Positions 1 through 8,742 are shown, counted from the stretch's first letter. The stretch is 64,000 nt of DNA from Shewanella psychrotolerans (GCF_019457595.1 NZ_CP080419.1:2480001-2544000), one strand, 5' to 3'. Made by a program: numbers and translations. The notes: a model not told the origin generated them from the sequence alone.

Positions 1-774
1 GTAGCTGAAAATGAAATGGCATTAGCCGCTAATCTCATCAACAATACGCCGGATAACAGTTTAACCCTGTTCGACCGGGGCTTTTACTCGTTGGGGTTAT
101 TACATGACTGGTCACAAGCTGGCAGTAATAGACATTGGTTAATGCCATTGAAGAAGAATACACAATATGAAGTGGTACGTTCTTTAGGGCGACAAGATAA
201 GCTTATCAGGCTAACCACAACCCCTCAATCTAGAAAGAAAAGGCCTGATTTACCTGAGTTTATGGAAGCACGTTTACTCACTAAAACAGTGAAAGGAAAA
301 ACGCTGCAAATCATCACTTCACTCACAGAGCCAATGCGTTATCCATCAGGTGAAATCGTTGATTTATATGCACATCGATGGGAGATAGAGTTGGGGTACA
401 GAGAGATGAAGCAGTATATGCTTGAAACTCGGTTTACACTCAGAAGTCAGCTTCCGGAATTAATTAGGCAGGAGTTGTGGGGAGTCCTTCTTGCGTATAA
501 CTTGCTGAGATATAAGATGGTATTGATGGCACACTCATTAAAAGGGGTCTTCCCTAACCAATTGAGTTTTAGAGAAGCGTCGTCGCATATTATTTTTAAA
601 CTATCCCAACTTCCTAGCATATCTCCCGGCAATATTCCTAAGGTAATCTTTGATATAGAAAAAAATGCAAAACAGTTTGTTTTAGAAGGAAAGAGGGAGC
701 GTAGTTATCCTAGAGTGTTGAAGTGTTCGAAGGACCTATATCCCATAAAAAAGAAAGCCGTTCACGTTAAGTGA
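1..774 (+). CDS. IS4-family transposase, 3' part (cut by window edge)
   Basis: This is the C-terminal part of a DDE transposase that moves an insertion sequence by cut-and-paste. The frame is open from base 1, so the true start lies upstream; the first internal ATG is at 16. Counting from that ATG, an acidic residue sits in LTLFDRGFYS (D20) and the IS4 signature Y-(2)-R-(3)-E-(6)-K is exact at Y118, R121, E125 and K132. These would be the second Asp and the Glu of the DDE triad. Both are intact and there is no frameshift in the visible part, so the enzyme may be active. The stop codon lies inside a perfect hairpin (757-779). The specific IS cannot be named without the left end. Confidence 0.88.
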   Translation, partial: VAENEMALAANLINNTPDNSLTLFDRGFYSLGLLHDWSQAGSNRHWLMPLKKNTQYEVVRSLGRQDKLIRLTTTPQSRKKRPDLPEFMEARLLTKTVKGKTLQIITSLTEPMRYPSGEIVDLYAHRWEIELGYREMKQYMLETRFTLRSQLPELIRQELWGVLLAYNLLRYKMVLMAHSLKGVFPNQLSFREASSHIIFKLSQLPSISPGNIPKVIFDIEKNAKQFVLEGKRERSYPRVLKCSKDLYPIKKKAVHVK

Positions 775-779
775 ACGGC
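757..779 (+). terminator. Hairpin containing the transposase stop codon
   Basis: A perfect 9-bp stem (GCCGTTCAC at 757-765 with GTGAACGGC at 771-779) closes a 5-base loop, and the TGA stop at 772-774 is in the 3' arm. There is no U-run, so it is not a standard intrinsic terminator. It may limit transcription through the IS or form part of its right-end structure. Confidence 0.45.
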
Positions 780-980
780 ATTAAGCAGTAGCTGGCTTTT
801 TTGTGTTCAAATTAATTGATATAAGACGATAACTGAGCGGCGATACGCCAGATTGTTAAACCAATAATACTATCTAAACAACACCCTGCTTTAGCCCTTT
901 TTTAATCGTGGCCTTAAATACCTTACGCCGAAGCCCAATCAAAAAAACACATGATGAAATAGCAACTTTAAACGGACAAT

Positions 981-1006
981 AAAAAAGGAGCCTAAGCTCC
1001 TTTTTT
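981..1006. terminator. Bidirectional intrinsic terminator after perM
   Basis: GGAGC (987-991) pairs with GCTCC (996-1000) around CTAA, flanked by six A on the left and six T on the right. It can therefore end transcripts from either side, chiefly the leftward perM transcript. Confidence 0.85.
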
Positions 1007-1019
1007 ATCAACATAGTCG

Positions 1020-2099
1020 CTAAGCCGGCTGTTCACTGCTTTCTGGCACACTGGCCTTTGGCCATGCATTTATCACGGCTTTAACCAGGGACGCTAAAGG
1101 AATCGCAAAGAATACGCCCCATACACCCCACAGCCCACCGAAGACTAATACTGCCGCAATAATGAAAACAGGATGAAGATCAACTGCATCTGAAAATAAA
1201 ATAGGGACTAAAAGATTACCATCTAGCGCCTGAATAATCCCATAACCTAACATAAGATAGCCAAATTCAGGACTGACTCCCCATTGGAAAAATGCCACCA
1301 ATGCAATAGGTAGAGTCACTAAAGTCGCTCCTACATAAGGAATTAGCACTGAAAAACCGGTTAACACCCCAAGTAATGCGGCATAGCGCAGCTCCATGAT
1401 GGCAAAAAAGATATAAGTAGCCACACCAATAATAACAATCTCTATCACTTTGCCGCGGATATAATTAAAGATCTGTTGATTCATCTCTAACCAAACTTTA
1501 CGCGCTAACTCCCGGTTAGAAGGAATAAAACGTTTGCTACCTCGTAGCAATACATCCTTATCTTTTAAGAAAAAGAACACTAGTAAAGGCACTAAAATCG
1601 CGTAAACCATTAATACCAATAATGATGCAGAATAACCGATCAACTGCTTACCTAAGTCAAAAATATGTTGGGTATCAAGCAGTTTTTTCAACTCGCCCAC
1701 AGCAGAATCAAGCTGTTCAACCCCCAAAAACTGAGGATACTGTTCAGCGTACCCCTTTAAGGTAATTAAGCCTTTATCCAACATAGAAGGAAGATCAGTG
1801 ACTAGCGCGACCCCTTGCTTCCAGACGCTCGGAATTAAGCCGAAAGTCAGCATTAACATGACACCAATAAACAACACCAACACTAATGATGCTCCCGTTG
1901 TCCGATTAATACCCACTTTAACCATCTGTGCTACTGGCCATTCAAGTAAAAATGCCAGTACAAGTGCGACTAATAATGGAGCCAGTAAACCACCGGCAAA
2001 ATAAATAGCCGTCGTAATACCCACTAGAATAAATACCAGCGTAACGGCTTGAGGATCGCTAAATCGCTCTTTATACCAATTTGTTAATAAGGATAACAT
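1020..2099 (-). CDS. perM: AI-2E/PerM family permease
   Basis: An inner-membrane protein of 359 residues, the usual length for the AI-2E transporter (PerM/YdiK/TqsA) family. Several hydrophobic helices are visible near the N-terminus and again in the second half, including the stretch containing LGVLTGFSVLIPYVG, typical of the family's second half. The transported substrate is not known for this branch. It sits beside bepA as perM does in Escherichia coli, which supports the symbol. The next gene, a TusA-like protein, lies 31 bases upstream on the same strand and could share its transcript. The ATG at 2097-2099 is the natural start. Confidence 0.88.
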   Translation of the reverse strand: MLSLLTNWYKERFSDPQAVTLVFILVGITTAIYFAGGLLAPLLVALVLAFLLEWPVAQMVKVGINRTTGASLVLVLFIGVMLMLTFGLIPSVWKQGVALVTDLPSMLDKGLITLKGYAEQYPQFLGVEQLDSAVGELKKLLDTQHIFDLGKQLIGYSASLLVLMVYAILVPLLVFFFLKDKDVLLRGSKRFIPSNRELARKVWLEMNQQIFNYIRGKVIEIVIIGVATYIFFAIMELRYAALLGVLTGFSVLIPYVGATLVTLPIALVAFFQWGVSPEFGYLMLGYGIIQALDGNLLVPILFSDAVDLHPVFIIAAVLVFGGLWGVWGVFFAIPLASLVKAVINAWPKASVPESSEQPA

Positions 2100-2130
2100 T
2101 CACAATTCCTACTCTAATAACACACTACAA

Positions 2131-2358
2131 TTAAGGTGCTGTTGATTTCACAACGGATAATACTAACATTTGGTCATCATTTCGTAGCTCAGTAAAGGCA
2201 TACTTAAGCTTTAATAAAAAGCGAGGAACATCTTGCCGTGATCCTGCATCCACTAACGAAATATGTAACACTTCGCCCTCTTCAGCCTGATTAAGCGCTA
2301 ACTTAAGCTTAACTAAGGCAAGCGGACATCGATAGGCGGCTAAATCAATAAAAATCAT
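2131..2358 (-). CDS. TusA/SirA-like sulphur-carrier family protein
   Basis: A small cytoplasmic protein of about 76 residues with the TusA-fold pattern: a beta strand, then RCPLALVKLKLAL, where the Cys is the expected persulphide carrier. True TusA has CPxP; here the second Pro is replaced (CPLA), so a role in tRNA thiolation is doubtful and a YedF-like role is as likely. A TTG two codons upstream (2364) is possible, but the ATG at 2358 gives a cleaner start. It lies between perM and bepA, transcribed with perM and divergent from bepA. The function in this context is unknown. Confidence 0.72.
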   Translation of the reverse strand: MIFIDLAAYRCPLALVKLKLALNQAEEGEVLHISLVDAGSRQDVPRFLLKLKYAFTELRNDDQMLVLSVVKSTAP

Positions 2359-2552
2359 AATCAACTTGCTAAAGACAAACTGTCGCTATTATCCTAAGTC
2401 TCTGACTAAACCACAAGTTATCTATGAGCTGTTGGTATATTGACCTTTTACACTATTAGCTCAACAACTTATTGCAGTATGGGAATGAACTTATCGCCCT
2501 TGACTCGCTCCAATAAGCAAGATGATCTGCAGATAAACCGCTAAGGAAAAGT

Positions 2553-4010
2553 TTGAGAAAAATAAATACACCAAAATCCCTAGTTGCAGGCGCATTGTCC
2601 TTTGCCCTTTTCTCTTTTGTGCCATTGGGGTTTGCCAACAACGATTTGCCCGATTTAGGTACCGCTGCAGTTAATACCTTTAGCTTAGAAAAAGAGAACA
2701 GCTACGGCGATGCTTATATGCGTGTCATTCGCTCATCTGCACCTATGCTTAACGACCCCGTATTAAGCCAGTACATGACAGAACTGGGCAATAAACTGGT
2801 GGCCCACGCAACCGGTGTAAAGACCCCGTTTTATTTTTTCCTATTACGTAATGATGAAATCAACGCATTTGCCTTTTTTGGCGGTCATGTGGGGGTACAT
2901 ACTGGACTGTTTCTTAATGCTGATAACGAAAGTCAGTTAGCATCCGTTATTGGTCACGAAATAAGTCACGTTACCCAACGCCATCTTGCACGCTCTTTTG
3001 AGGCTAAAGAGAAGAGTTCTACAGCGACAATGGCCGCAATGTTAGGCTCGATTTTACTCGCGATTGCAGTGCCACAAGCCGGTATGGCTGCGCTTGCAAC
3101 CACTCAAGCCATGTCTGCTCAATCACAAATTAACTATACTCGTCTGCATGAAAAAGAAGCTGACCGCATTGGTATGCAAATTCTTGTGGATTCGGGATTT
3201 GACCCTGATGGTGCTGCTGATTTTTTCGCTAAACTCGCGACAAGATATCGTTTTACCTCTAAGCCACCACAAATGCTGCTAACTCACCCTTTACCTGAAT
3301 CTCGTATTACCGAGGCCAGAAACCGCGCAGCTCAATATCCCCATAGGTATATTCCAGATAGTCTAGATTTTCAGCTTGCCAAAGCGCGAATTCAGGTGCG
3401 TTTTTCTAGCTATAGCGAAGAAGCTGCGTTACTGCTCTTTCAAAAGCAAATTAAAAAACGCAGCTACACATTTGAGCAAGCAGCACAGTACGGCTTAGCA
3501 CTTGCGCTACTTCGCTCAGACAAGGCAAAACAAGCAGAAGAGATAATCGATACTCTATTAAAACAAGATCCCAATAATCTATTTTATATCGATACTAAAA
3601 CCGATCTATTATTAGCGCGCAATGAGCACGCCGAAGCCATTAAGCTGTTAGAGGATGAACGCCAGTTAAAACCGACCTCACAGGTGATCAACATCAACCT
3701 AGCCAATGCTTACATTGAAAATGACAACCCCACAAAAGCAATCCCAATCCTAGAAGATATGATTTTTCTTGATCGACAAAATCAGTTACCTCTGATGTTA
3801 TTAAGTGATGCTTATAAGAAGGCTGGGAATAAAGCGATGGAGCATTATGCAAAAGCAGAATCGATGGCACTTGCAGCAGATTATGACGGTGCAATCGATC
3901 AACTCAATTTTGCTTATCGCTTGTCAGATAATAAACCATTACAACTAGCTCGAATCGAGGCGCGGATCAGACAATTTAAACAATCGAAAAAGGCGTTAGA
4001 TCAGCTTTAA
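2553..4010 (+). CDS. bepA: BepA periplasmic M48 metalloprotease/chaperone
   Basis: BepA degrades or helps assemble outer-membrane proteins such as LptD and works with the BAM complex. The 485-residue protein has an N-terminal signal peptide ending near ...GFANN, the zinc motif HEISH at residues 135-139, the third ligand in EADRIG (Glu202), and THPLPESR with His245 matching the regulatory His switch of E. coli BepA. The second half is TPR-like helical repeat. The start is TTG at 2553, supported by AAGGA five bases upstream; no better ATG precedes the signal peptide. It is followed by a likely terminator. Synteny with perM and hda matches E. coli. Confidence 0.93.
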   Translation: MRKINTPKSLVAGALSFALFSFVPLGFANNDLPDLGTAAVNTFSLEKENSYGDAYMRVIRSSAPMLNDPVLSQYMTELGNKLVAHATGVKTPFYFFLLRNDEINAFAFFGGHVGVHTGLFLNADNESQLASVIGHEISHVTQRHLARSFEAKEKSSTATMAAMLGSILLAIAVPQAGMAALATTQAMSAQSQINYTRLHEKEADRIGMQILVDSGFDPDGAADFFAKLATRYRFTSKPPQMLLTHPLPESRITEARNRAAQYPHRYIPDSLDFQLAKARIQVRFSSYSEEAALLLFQKQIKKRSYTFEQAAQYGLALALLRSDKAKQAEEIIDTLLKQDPNNLFYIDTKTDLLLARNEHAEAIKLLEDERQLKPTSQVININLANAYIENDNPTKAIPILEDMIFLDRQNQLPLMLLSDAYKKAGNKAMEHYAKAESMALAADYDGAIDQLNFAYRLSDNKPLQLARIEARIRQFKQSKKALDQL

Positions 4011-4023
4011 TATCTCTCAAATA

Positions 4024-4049
4024 GAAGCCCGATTTTGGGCTCATTTTTT
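4024..4049 (+). terminator. Probable terminator after bepA
   Basis: A short stem, AGCCC (4026-4030) with GGGCT (4037-4041), is followed by CA and a T-rich run to 4049. It starts about 15 bases after the bepA stop. Confidence 0.6.
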
Positions 4050-4217
4050 AATAATTGCTAATCACTTCAATTCGTCTTCTATTTTTGGTTAGGTTTTTTC
4101 GCTTAACCAATAAAGCATCACCGCTCAGCCTTACACTAGAATCATTAAACTCGAACAAAAACAAAGGTCGAAAAATCTATGTCACCGAATCCAAGCGAGT
4201 AAACAGCCACAACTCTT

Positions 4218-4233
4218 TGTGACTCGATTCACA
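4218..4233 (+). promoter_or_regulatory. CRP-binding site candidate upstream of the arsC-family gene
   Basis: The sequence TGTGA-CTCGAT-TCACA is an exact match to the core CRP palindrome, and the flanks (TT before, TTTT after) also fit the extended consensus. Its centre is about 54 bases upstream of the ATG at 4280. A possible -10 (TAGAAT, 4242-4247) would place the site over the -35 region, which suggests repression, but the promoter position is not certain. Confidence 0.6.
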
Positions 4234-4279
4234 TTTTAAAGTAGAATATCGGCAAATTTTCACGATAAGCAGAGATCCT

Positions 4280-4627
4280 ATGACCCAAGTAACGATTATT
4301 CATAACCCACGCTGTTCGAAAAGCCGTCAAACCCTCGCTTTACTTGAAGAAAAGGCATGTGACATTCAAATCATTGAATATCTAAAAACGCCTCTAACAA
4401 AATTAGAAATCAATGATATTTTGGATAAGTTAGCCATAAGGCCAAGAGCGCTAATGCGCACCAAAGAAGATGAATACAAGCAACAAGGTTTAGCAGATAT
4501 CCTTGATGATGAAGCACTCATCCAAGCGATGGTAGACACCCCAAAGCTGATCGAACGTCCCATCGTCTTGGCTAACAATAAAGCGGCTATTGGCCGTCCA
4601 CCAGAAAACGTATTAACCATTTTATAA
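4280..4627 (+). CDS. arsC: ArsC/YfgD-family glutaredoxin-type reductase
   Basis: A 115-residue thioredoxin-fold protein of the ArsC family. The N-terminal NPRCSKSRQTLALL carries the catalytic Cys and the CSKSR anion-binding loop; RPIVLANNKAAIGRPPE near the end carries the conserved RPI and GRP segments. Family members reduce arsenate with glutathione and glutaredoxin, but the copy next to bepA (YfgD in E. coli) has no proven arsenate role. It probably shares a transcript with the DUF2069 gene 14 bases downstream. No ars operon partners (arsB, arsR) are nearby, so arsenic resistance is only one possibility. Confidence 0.85.
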   Translation: MTQVTIIHNPRCSKSRQTLALLEEKACDIQIIEYLKTPLTKLEINDILDKLAIRPRALMRTKEDEYKQQGLADILDDEALIQAMVDTPKLIERPIVLANNKAAIGRPPENVLTIL

Positions 4628-4641
4628 GGCGATACCCGCTA

Positions 4642-5010
4642 ATGAGCTCAACCACGCTATTTCAAATCAGCCGAACCTGCTACGTAGCGCTATTACTGCT
4701 ACTCACAGCTTGGTTTGGTCATCAAGGATTAAACGGTGAGTACTCTCTGGTTTTTAGCCTGCTTTGGATATTACCGCTCTTCGCGCCGCTCAAAGGGATC
4801 TTAACCGGTGCTCCCTATACCTATGCCTGGGCTAGTTTTATTGTGTGTCTTTATATGCTACACGGTTTAACCTTATTATATGTCACTGAAACGGAACTTA
4901 TTTTCGCAATCGTAGAAGTACTCTTACTATCAATACTGTTGGTCAGTTTGCCATTCTATGCTCGGATCCGCGGCAGAGAATTAGGACTCGGATTAAAAAA
5001 GAAAAAGTAA
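4642..5010 (+). CDS. DUF2069 inner-membrane protein
   Basis: A 122-residue protein made almost entirely of four hydrophobic helices, ending in a basic cytoplasmic tail (GLKKKK). It matches the DUF2069 family as I know it, which often lies between the arsC-like gene and hda. Function is unknown. The ATG at 4642 follows the arsC-like stop by 14 bases, so they are likely cotranscribed, and a strong terminator follows. Confidence 0.8.
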   Translation: MSSTTLFQISRTCYVALLLLLTAWFGHQGLNGEYSLVFSLLWILPLFAPLKGILTGAPYTYAWASFIVCLYMLHGLTLLYVTETELIFAIVEVLLLSILLVSLPFYARIRGRELGLGLKKKK

Positions 5011-5027
5011 TAATACCAATCAGGATA

Positions 5028-5061
5028 ACTAAAAAAGGCGCCTATAGACGCCTTTTTTAGT
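5028..5061. terminator. Strong bidirectional terminator between DUF2069 gene and hda
   Basis: A 13-bp perfect stem pairs ACTAAAAAAGGCG (5028-5040) with CGCCTTTTTTAGT (5049-5061) around an 8-base loop. Runs of six A and six T make it work in both directions, ending two convergent transcripts. Confidence 0.9.
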
Positions 5062-5088
5062 TTGCTTCTGTAATGAATCTACAAAGGG

Positions 5089-5799
5089 TTAAAGCCGCAG
5101 CATCTCTTTGACAAAAGGAATCGTCAACTTACGTTGATGCACTAAGGATGCTTTATCTAACCTATCAAGTACATCAAATAAGGTTCTTAAATCTCTCGCT
5201 AAGCGTTTCAATAAAAAACGACCAACATCTTCAGGCAGCTGTAAACCCCGCATCGCAGCTCTGCGCTGTAATGCCGCTAACTTTTCATCATCGGCCATAG
5301 GCTGTAACTGATAGGTTAACCCCCATTGCATACGCGAAATAAGATCCGGTAATGCAAACCCGCTTTCAACGGCGGATGCGCTAGCGCTAACGACTAACGA
5401 ACAGTTTTCTTGTTCTGCAACGCGATTGTACAGATCAAATAACGCCTCTTCCCATAGAGGATGGCCTGCAATGGCATGGATATCATCGATACACACAAGA
5501 TCAACCTGCTCTAACCCTTCTAACAATTCAGTGGAGATACTCGCATGAATGCCCAAAGGGAGGTAAAAGCTATTTCGATGGAGTTCATTCGCTCGAGCAC
5601 AAGTTGCATGCATCAAATGCGTGCGGCCAGACTTTACTGGTCCCCACAAATAAACGGCTTTATTTGCACTGCCATCGGCACAACCTTGCAAACTTTGAAT
5701 TAACTCATCGTTACCCGCTGCTGGATAATAACTTTTAAAGGTTTCATCATCCGGCAGGTAAACGGGTAACGACAATTGTAACGGGGAATGGGATGCCAC
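5089..5799 (-). CDS. hda: Hda, DnaA regulatory inactivator
   Basis: Hda binds the DNA-loaded beta clamp and stimulates ATP hydrolysis by DnaA, preventing re-initiation of replication. The protein has 236 residues, normal for the family. The clamp-binding motif QLSLPV is at residues 8-13, a P-loop variant GPVKSGRT at 53-60, the Walker B LVCIDDIH at 101-108, and a DLISRM box with the Arg expected to contact the nucleotide. The start is GTG at 5799, which retains the N-terminal clamp motif. It is the same neighbour of uraA and bepA as in E. coli. Confidence 0.93.
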   Translation of the reverse strand: MASHSPLQLSLPVYLPDDETFKSYYPAAGNDELIQSLQGCADGSANKAVYLWGPVKSGRTHLMHATCARANELHRNSFYLPLGIHASISTELLEGLEQVDLVCIDDIHAIAGHPLWEEALFDLYNRVAEQENCSLVVSASASAVESGFALPDLISRMQWGLTYQLQPMADDEKLAALQRRAAMRGLQLPEDVGRFLLKRLARDLRTLFDVLDRLDKASLVHQRKLTIPFVKEMLRL

Positions 5800-5827
5800 T
5801 AATCAACTCTCATATCATTTGTCTGGT

Positions 5828-5859
5828 AAGAAAACAGGGAGCCAAACACAATTGGCTCC
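5828..5859 (-). terminator. Terminator after the DUF2066 gene
   Basis: Read on the minus strand, GGAGCCAA pairs with TTGGCTCC (arms at 5838-5845 and 5852-5859), followed by CTGTTTTCTT. It sits just past the DUF2066 stop and before hda. Confidence 0.65.
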
Positions 5860-5867
5860 ACCTTACA

Positions 5868-6968
5868 TTAATGGCCCAGCCAAATATAGTTAATGGTCTC
5901 ACTCTGTGATGATACTAACGGATCGCCCTTTCCTTGCGATGCTGGCACAGACACAGGTTGCTGTTTAATTTTTGATTCCAACTTAAGCAGTCGATACAGA
6001 TCTTCTTTCGTACCAAATAGCTGTACGGAAAACTCCGCAGAAACACCGCGTAATTGAATTAATGACACGTATTTAACGGCACTCAGCTGGGCAAGATATT
6101 GTTCAATAGCGACAAGCTGCTTTCGCTCTGTGATATCGGTAAAGGTAAGTTGAGTCACAAGCGACTCACCACTATCGGCAACAGCGTAACGACTCACAAA
6201 ATATTCACTCATGACATCAAATATCTCATCAATCACAGCATTAGCATCAAGCGCCGTGCCTGAGCGTTGCACTAAGGGATTAAACAAAGGTTCGCTCGAT
6301 ACGCTAGGATAAAGCGCCATACTATAAGTAACTTGGTTATCTGCCGTAGTATCTATCGACACCATAATAAAATAATCTGTACTATAACGTGCGGACGCTG
6401 CTGCAACCTGATCGGCAAACATACCGCGAATATCGGTGACACTAACGAGCATAGAATCATCAAGATCCATAATAGGTAACAGCACCGGCACACCACGTTC
6501 GCTAGCAAGATCTCCAATATGGCTACGAGTTTCTATCATCGATTCATCACTCACGACAACCCGCTCGCCCTCTGTTTCTTGGCTCAACCAAAACAAAGTT
6601 AATGGTCTCTGTTTTCCCCATACGGGCAACTGTTCATCACGAAGTAGTTTAATCACTTTCTGGTGATCAAATGACGCATTCAAATAGAGTTGGCCATCAA
6701 CTTCTTGATACCCGTACTGACGAATAAACGCCGTTGGTTTGTTTGTTGCGGCCGCAATACTTGGGACTGAAAATGCATTTTGGCTACCTGAATTTTTCAC
6801 CAATACATTTTTAAATGCTTGTTTCAGTGCATTGTTTTTAGTTTGCGTTGTACGATCATCTACCTTGACAGCACTCTGATCGAGTTGAAGCGACTCTGTT
6901 GCGCTGACAAAGTTAACGCTTATGACTAACAAAGCGGCATAAAAAACGTAAATAAGACTCTTGAACAT
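5868..6968 (-). CDS. DUF2066 secreted/periplasmic protein
   Basis: A protein of about 366 residues resembling DUF2066 proteins. The chosen ATG at 6968 begins a clear signal peptide (MFKSLIYVFYAALLVISVNF, cleaved after ...VSA); the open frame extends 28 codons further upstream to 7052, but that part is not signal-like. The body alternates strands and helices, with no catalytic motif I recognise. It is transcribed toward hda and divergent from uraA. Function is unknown. Confidence 0.72.
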   Translation of the reverse strand: MFKSLIYVFYAALLVISVNFVSATESLQLDQSAVKVDDRTTQTKNNALKQAFKNVLVKNSGSQNAFSVPSIAAATNKPTAFIRQYGYQEVDGQLYLNASFDHQKVIKLLRDEQLPVWGKQRPLTLFWLSQETEGERVVVSDESMIETRSHIGDLASERGVPVLLPIMDLDDSMLVSVTDIRGMFADQVAAASARYSTDYFIMVSIDTTADNQVTYSMALYPSVSSEPLFNPLVQRSGTALDANAVIDEIFDVMSEYFVSRYAVADSGESLVTQLTFTDITERKQLVAIEQYLAQLSAVKYVSLIQLRGVSAEFSVQLFGTKEDLYRLLKLESKIKQQPVSVPASQGKGDPLVSSQSETINYIWLGH

Positions 6969-7163
6969 CCGTATCAATTCTTCAATCAAATACAATGGCG
7001 GCAGTGTAACACACAAGCCTAAATCATGCCTGTTCGCTTTACCCATCATCACTATTTTTTTTAGTCAGAACATCAGAATGTGATCGATAAGGATGCAAAA
7101 TATGTATCAAGACGTTACCATTACACGGTTTATCCTACAAAAAATCATAAAAAGAGATTAATA

Positions 7164-8396
7164 ATGAATCGTTTAGCTATTCCGCTTCAAGGTGCACAAA
7201 TGTTATTTGTTGCCTTTGGTGCGCTGGTACTCATGCCGCTGTTAACAGGGCTAGATACCAATGTCGCACTATTTACAGCTGGTCTTGGAACCCTGCTTTT
7301 CCAGCTTGTAACTAAACGCCAAGTCCCGATATTTTTGGCCTCGTCTTTTGCGTTCATTGCGCCAATACTATACGGTGTCCAAACTTGGGGAATCCCCTCA
7401 ACAATGGGCGGACTCATGGCTGCTGGTTTCGTCTACCTCATATTGGCAAGCTTGGTTAAATTACGCGGTGATAACTTCATTAAGCGTTTGTTGCCTCCTG
7501 TCGTCGTTGGTCCCGTCATTATCGTGATTGGTTTAGGACTCGCTCCACTCGCTGTAAATATGGCCCTGGGGAAAAGTGGCGATGGTAATTTAACGTTGGT
7601 CGATGCAAATCACGCACTAATCATCTCGTTGGCCTCTCTACTATCGACTATTGCCGTTGCTATATTTGCCAAAGGTATTGCTAAGCTGATGCCAATATTG
7701 GCGGGGATCATTGTCGGATATAGTCTCAGCTTGATATTGGGCATTGTCGATTTCTCGCCAGTTCATAATGCCAGTTGGTTTGCTATCCCAAGCTTCGTCG
7801 CGCCAGAGTTTAATTGGCACGCCGTGGCCTTTATGATCCCTGTAGCCATTGCTCCAGCGGTCGAACATATTGGTGATATTTTGGCTATATCAAATGTCAC
7901 TGGCAAAGACTATATGAAGAAGCCTGGGCTGCATCGTACCCTCAGTGGTGACGGCATCGCGACCATCGCCGCATCGGCATTAGGTGGACCACCAAACACA
8001 ACTTATTCAGAAGTTACAGGCGCGGTAACGCTCACTAAAAGCTTTGACCCACGGATCATGACTTGGACAGCCATTACGGCAATCACTTTGGCGTTTGTTG
8101 GTAAACTAGGCGCGTTCATGCAAACTATCCCTATCCCTGTGATGGGGGGGATCATGTGTTTACTGTTTGGCTCTATTGCTGCAGTGGGTCTGAACTCTTT
8201 AATCAAGAATAACGTCGACCTAAGTGAACCGAGAAACCTCTGTATAGTAGGAGTGACCTTGGTATTTGGTATTGGTGGTATGGCATTTGGTATCGGCTCA
8301 TTCAGCCTTTCGGGAATAAGTCTTTGCGGTATCGTCGCGATTACCATGAACTTACTGCTGCCTATGACTAAGCCCGTTCAAACCGTTACGGAATAA
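7164..8396 (+). CDS. uraA: Uracil permease (NCS2 family)
   Basis: An inner-membrane proton-coupled uracil importer with about 14 hydrophobic segments. The ATG at 7164 has AAAGAGA upstream and gives 410 residues; the open frame extends upstream to a GTG at 7080, adding a charged stretch unlike the family. Key family segments are visible: VEHIGDILAISNVTGKDY and GGPPNTTYSEVTG, which hold the acidic substrate-contacting residues of UraA. In E. coli uraA pairs with upp, but here no upp follows. The leader between the divergent DUF2066 gene and uraA is about 195 bases. Confidence 0.92.
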   Translation: MNRLAIPLQGAQMLFVAFGALVLMPLLTGLDTNVALFTAGLGTLLFQLVTKRQVPIFLASSFAFIAPILYGVQTWGIPSTMGGLMAAGFVYLILASLVKLRGDNFIKRLLPPVVVGPVIIVIGLGLAPLAVNMALGKSGDGNLTLVDANHALIISLASLLSTIAVAIFAKGIAKLMPILAGIIVGYSLSLILGIVDFSPVHNASWFAIPSFVAPEFNWHAVAFMIPVAIAPAVEHIGDILAISNVTGKDYMKKPGLHRTLSGDGIATIAASALGGPPNTTYSEVTGAVTLTKSFDPRIMTWTAITAITLAFVGKLGAFMQTIPIPVMGGIMCLLFGSIAAVGLNSLIKNNVDLSEPRNLCIVGVTLVFGIGGMAFGIGSFSLSGISLCGIVAITMNLLLPMTKPVQTVTE

Positions 8397-8637
8397 TCAT
8401 AATTTATTTCCATCTCCGAATGGAATAATAGCCCTAAACCTGTATGGTCCGCCTCGTTATTGCAAATGATATTTACGATAACGAGGCTAATATGTTCGCA
8501 GTCTTCATTTGGTACGACTACCCGCTCCACGATGAGTTTCTCGCTAGATTGTCCTCAACGCTAAACCCCATTCACCAAAAGCAACTACCGCCTCTTCATG
8601 GCCGCGATAACATCGAACGTGCGCCATGAATTAATTG

Positions 8638-8684
8638 CAAAAAACACGCTGAGTAGCTCACTTTCTTACACTGATGGATATTAG
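8638..8684 (+). repeat. Dispersed repeat tail, copy 1
   Basis: About 45 bases match the right end of the MITE-like element at 21016-21062 with only a few changes. Both copies share AAAAAACACGCTGAGTAG and CACTTTCTTA, and end GATATTA or GGTATTA. No matching left end is seen here, so this is a truncated copy or a different subfamily. Confidence 0.7.
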
Positions 8685-8706
8685 AAAGCAGGCAGACTAT
8701 CTAATT

Positions 8707-8742
8707 AAGCCATGCATCCCGAAAAAGAAGACATGGCTTTTT
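8707..8742 (+). terminator. Terminator-like hairpin
   Basis: AAGCCATG (8707-8714) pairs with CATGGCTT (8732-8739), and five T follow. It points rightward with no nearby rightward gene except uraA, about 310 bases upstream, so its role is unclear. Confidence 0.45.

Noticed and set aside
4085..4110. TTGGTTA/TAACCAA hairpin downstream of bepA
   Set aside because: There is no T-run after the stem and a large loop; no function can be assigned.
8003..8347. A 114-codon frame opposite uraA
   Set aside because: Antisense shadow of a hydrophobic gene.
8444..8629. A 61-codon frame in the gap after uraA
   Set aside because: It crosses two long inverted repeats, has no ribosome site and reads as chance.
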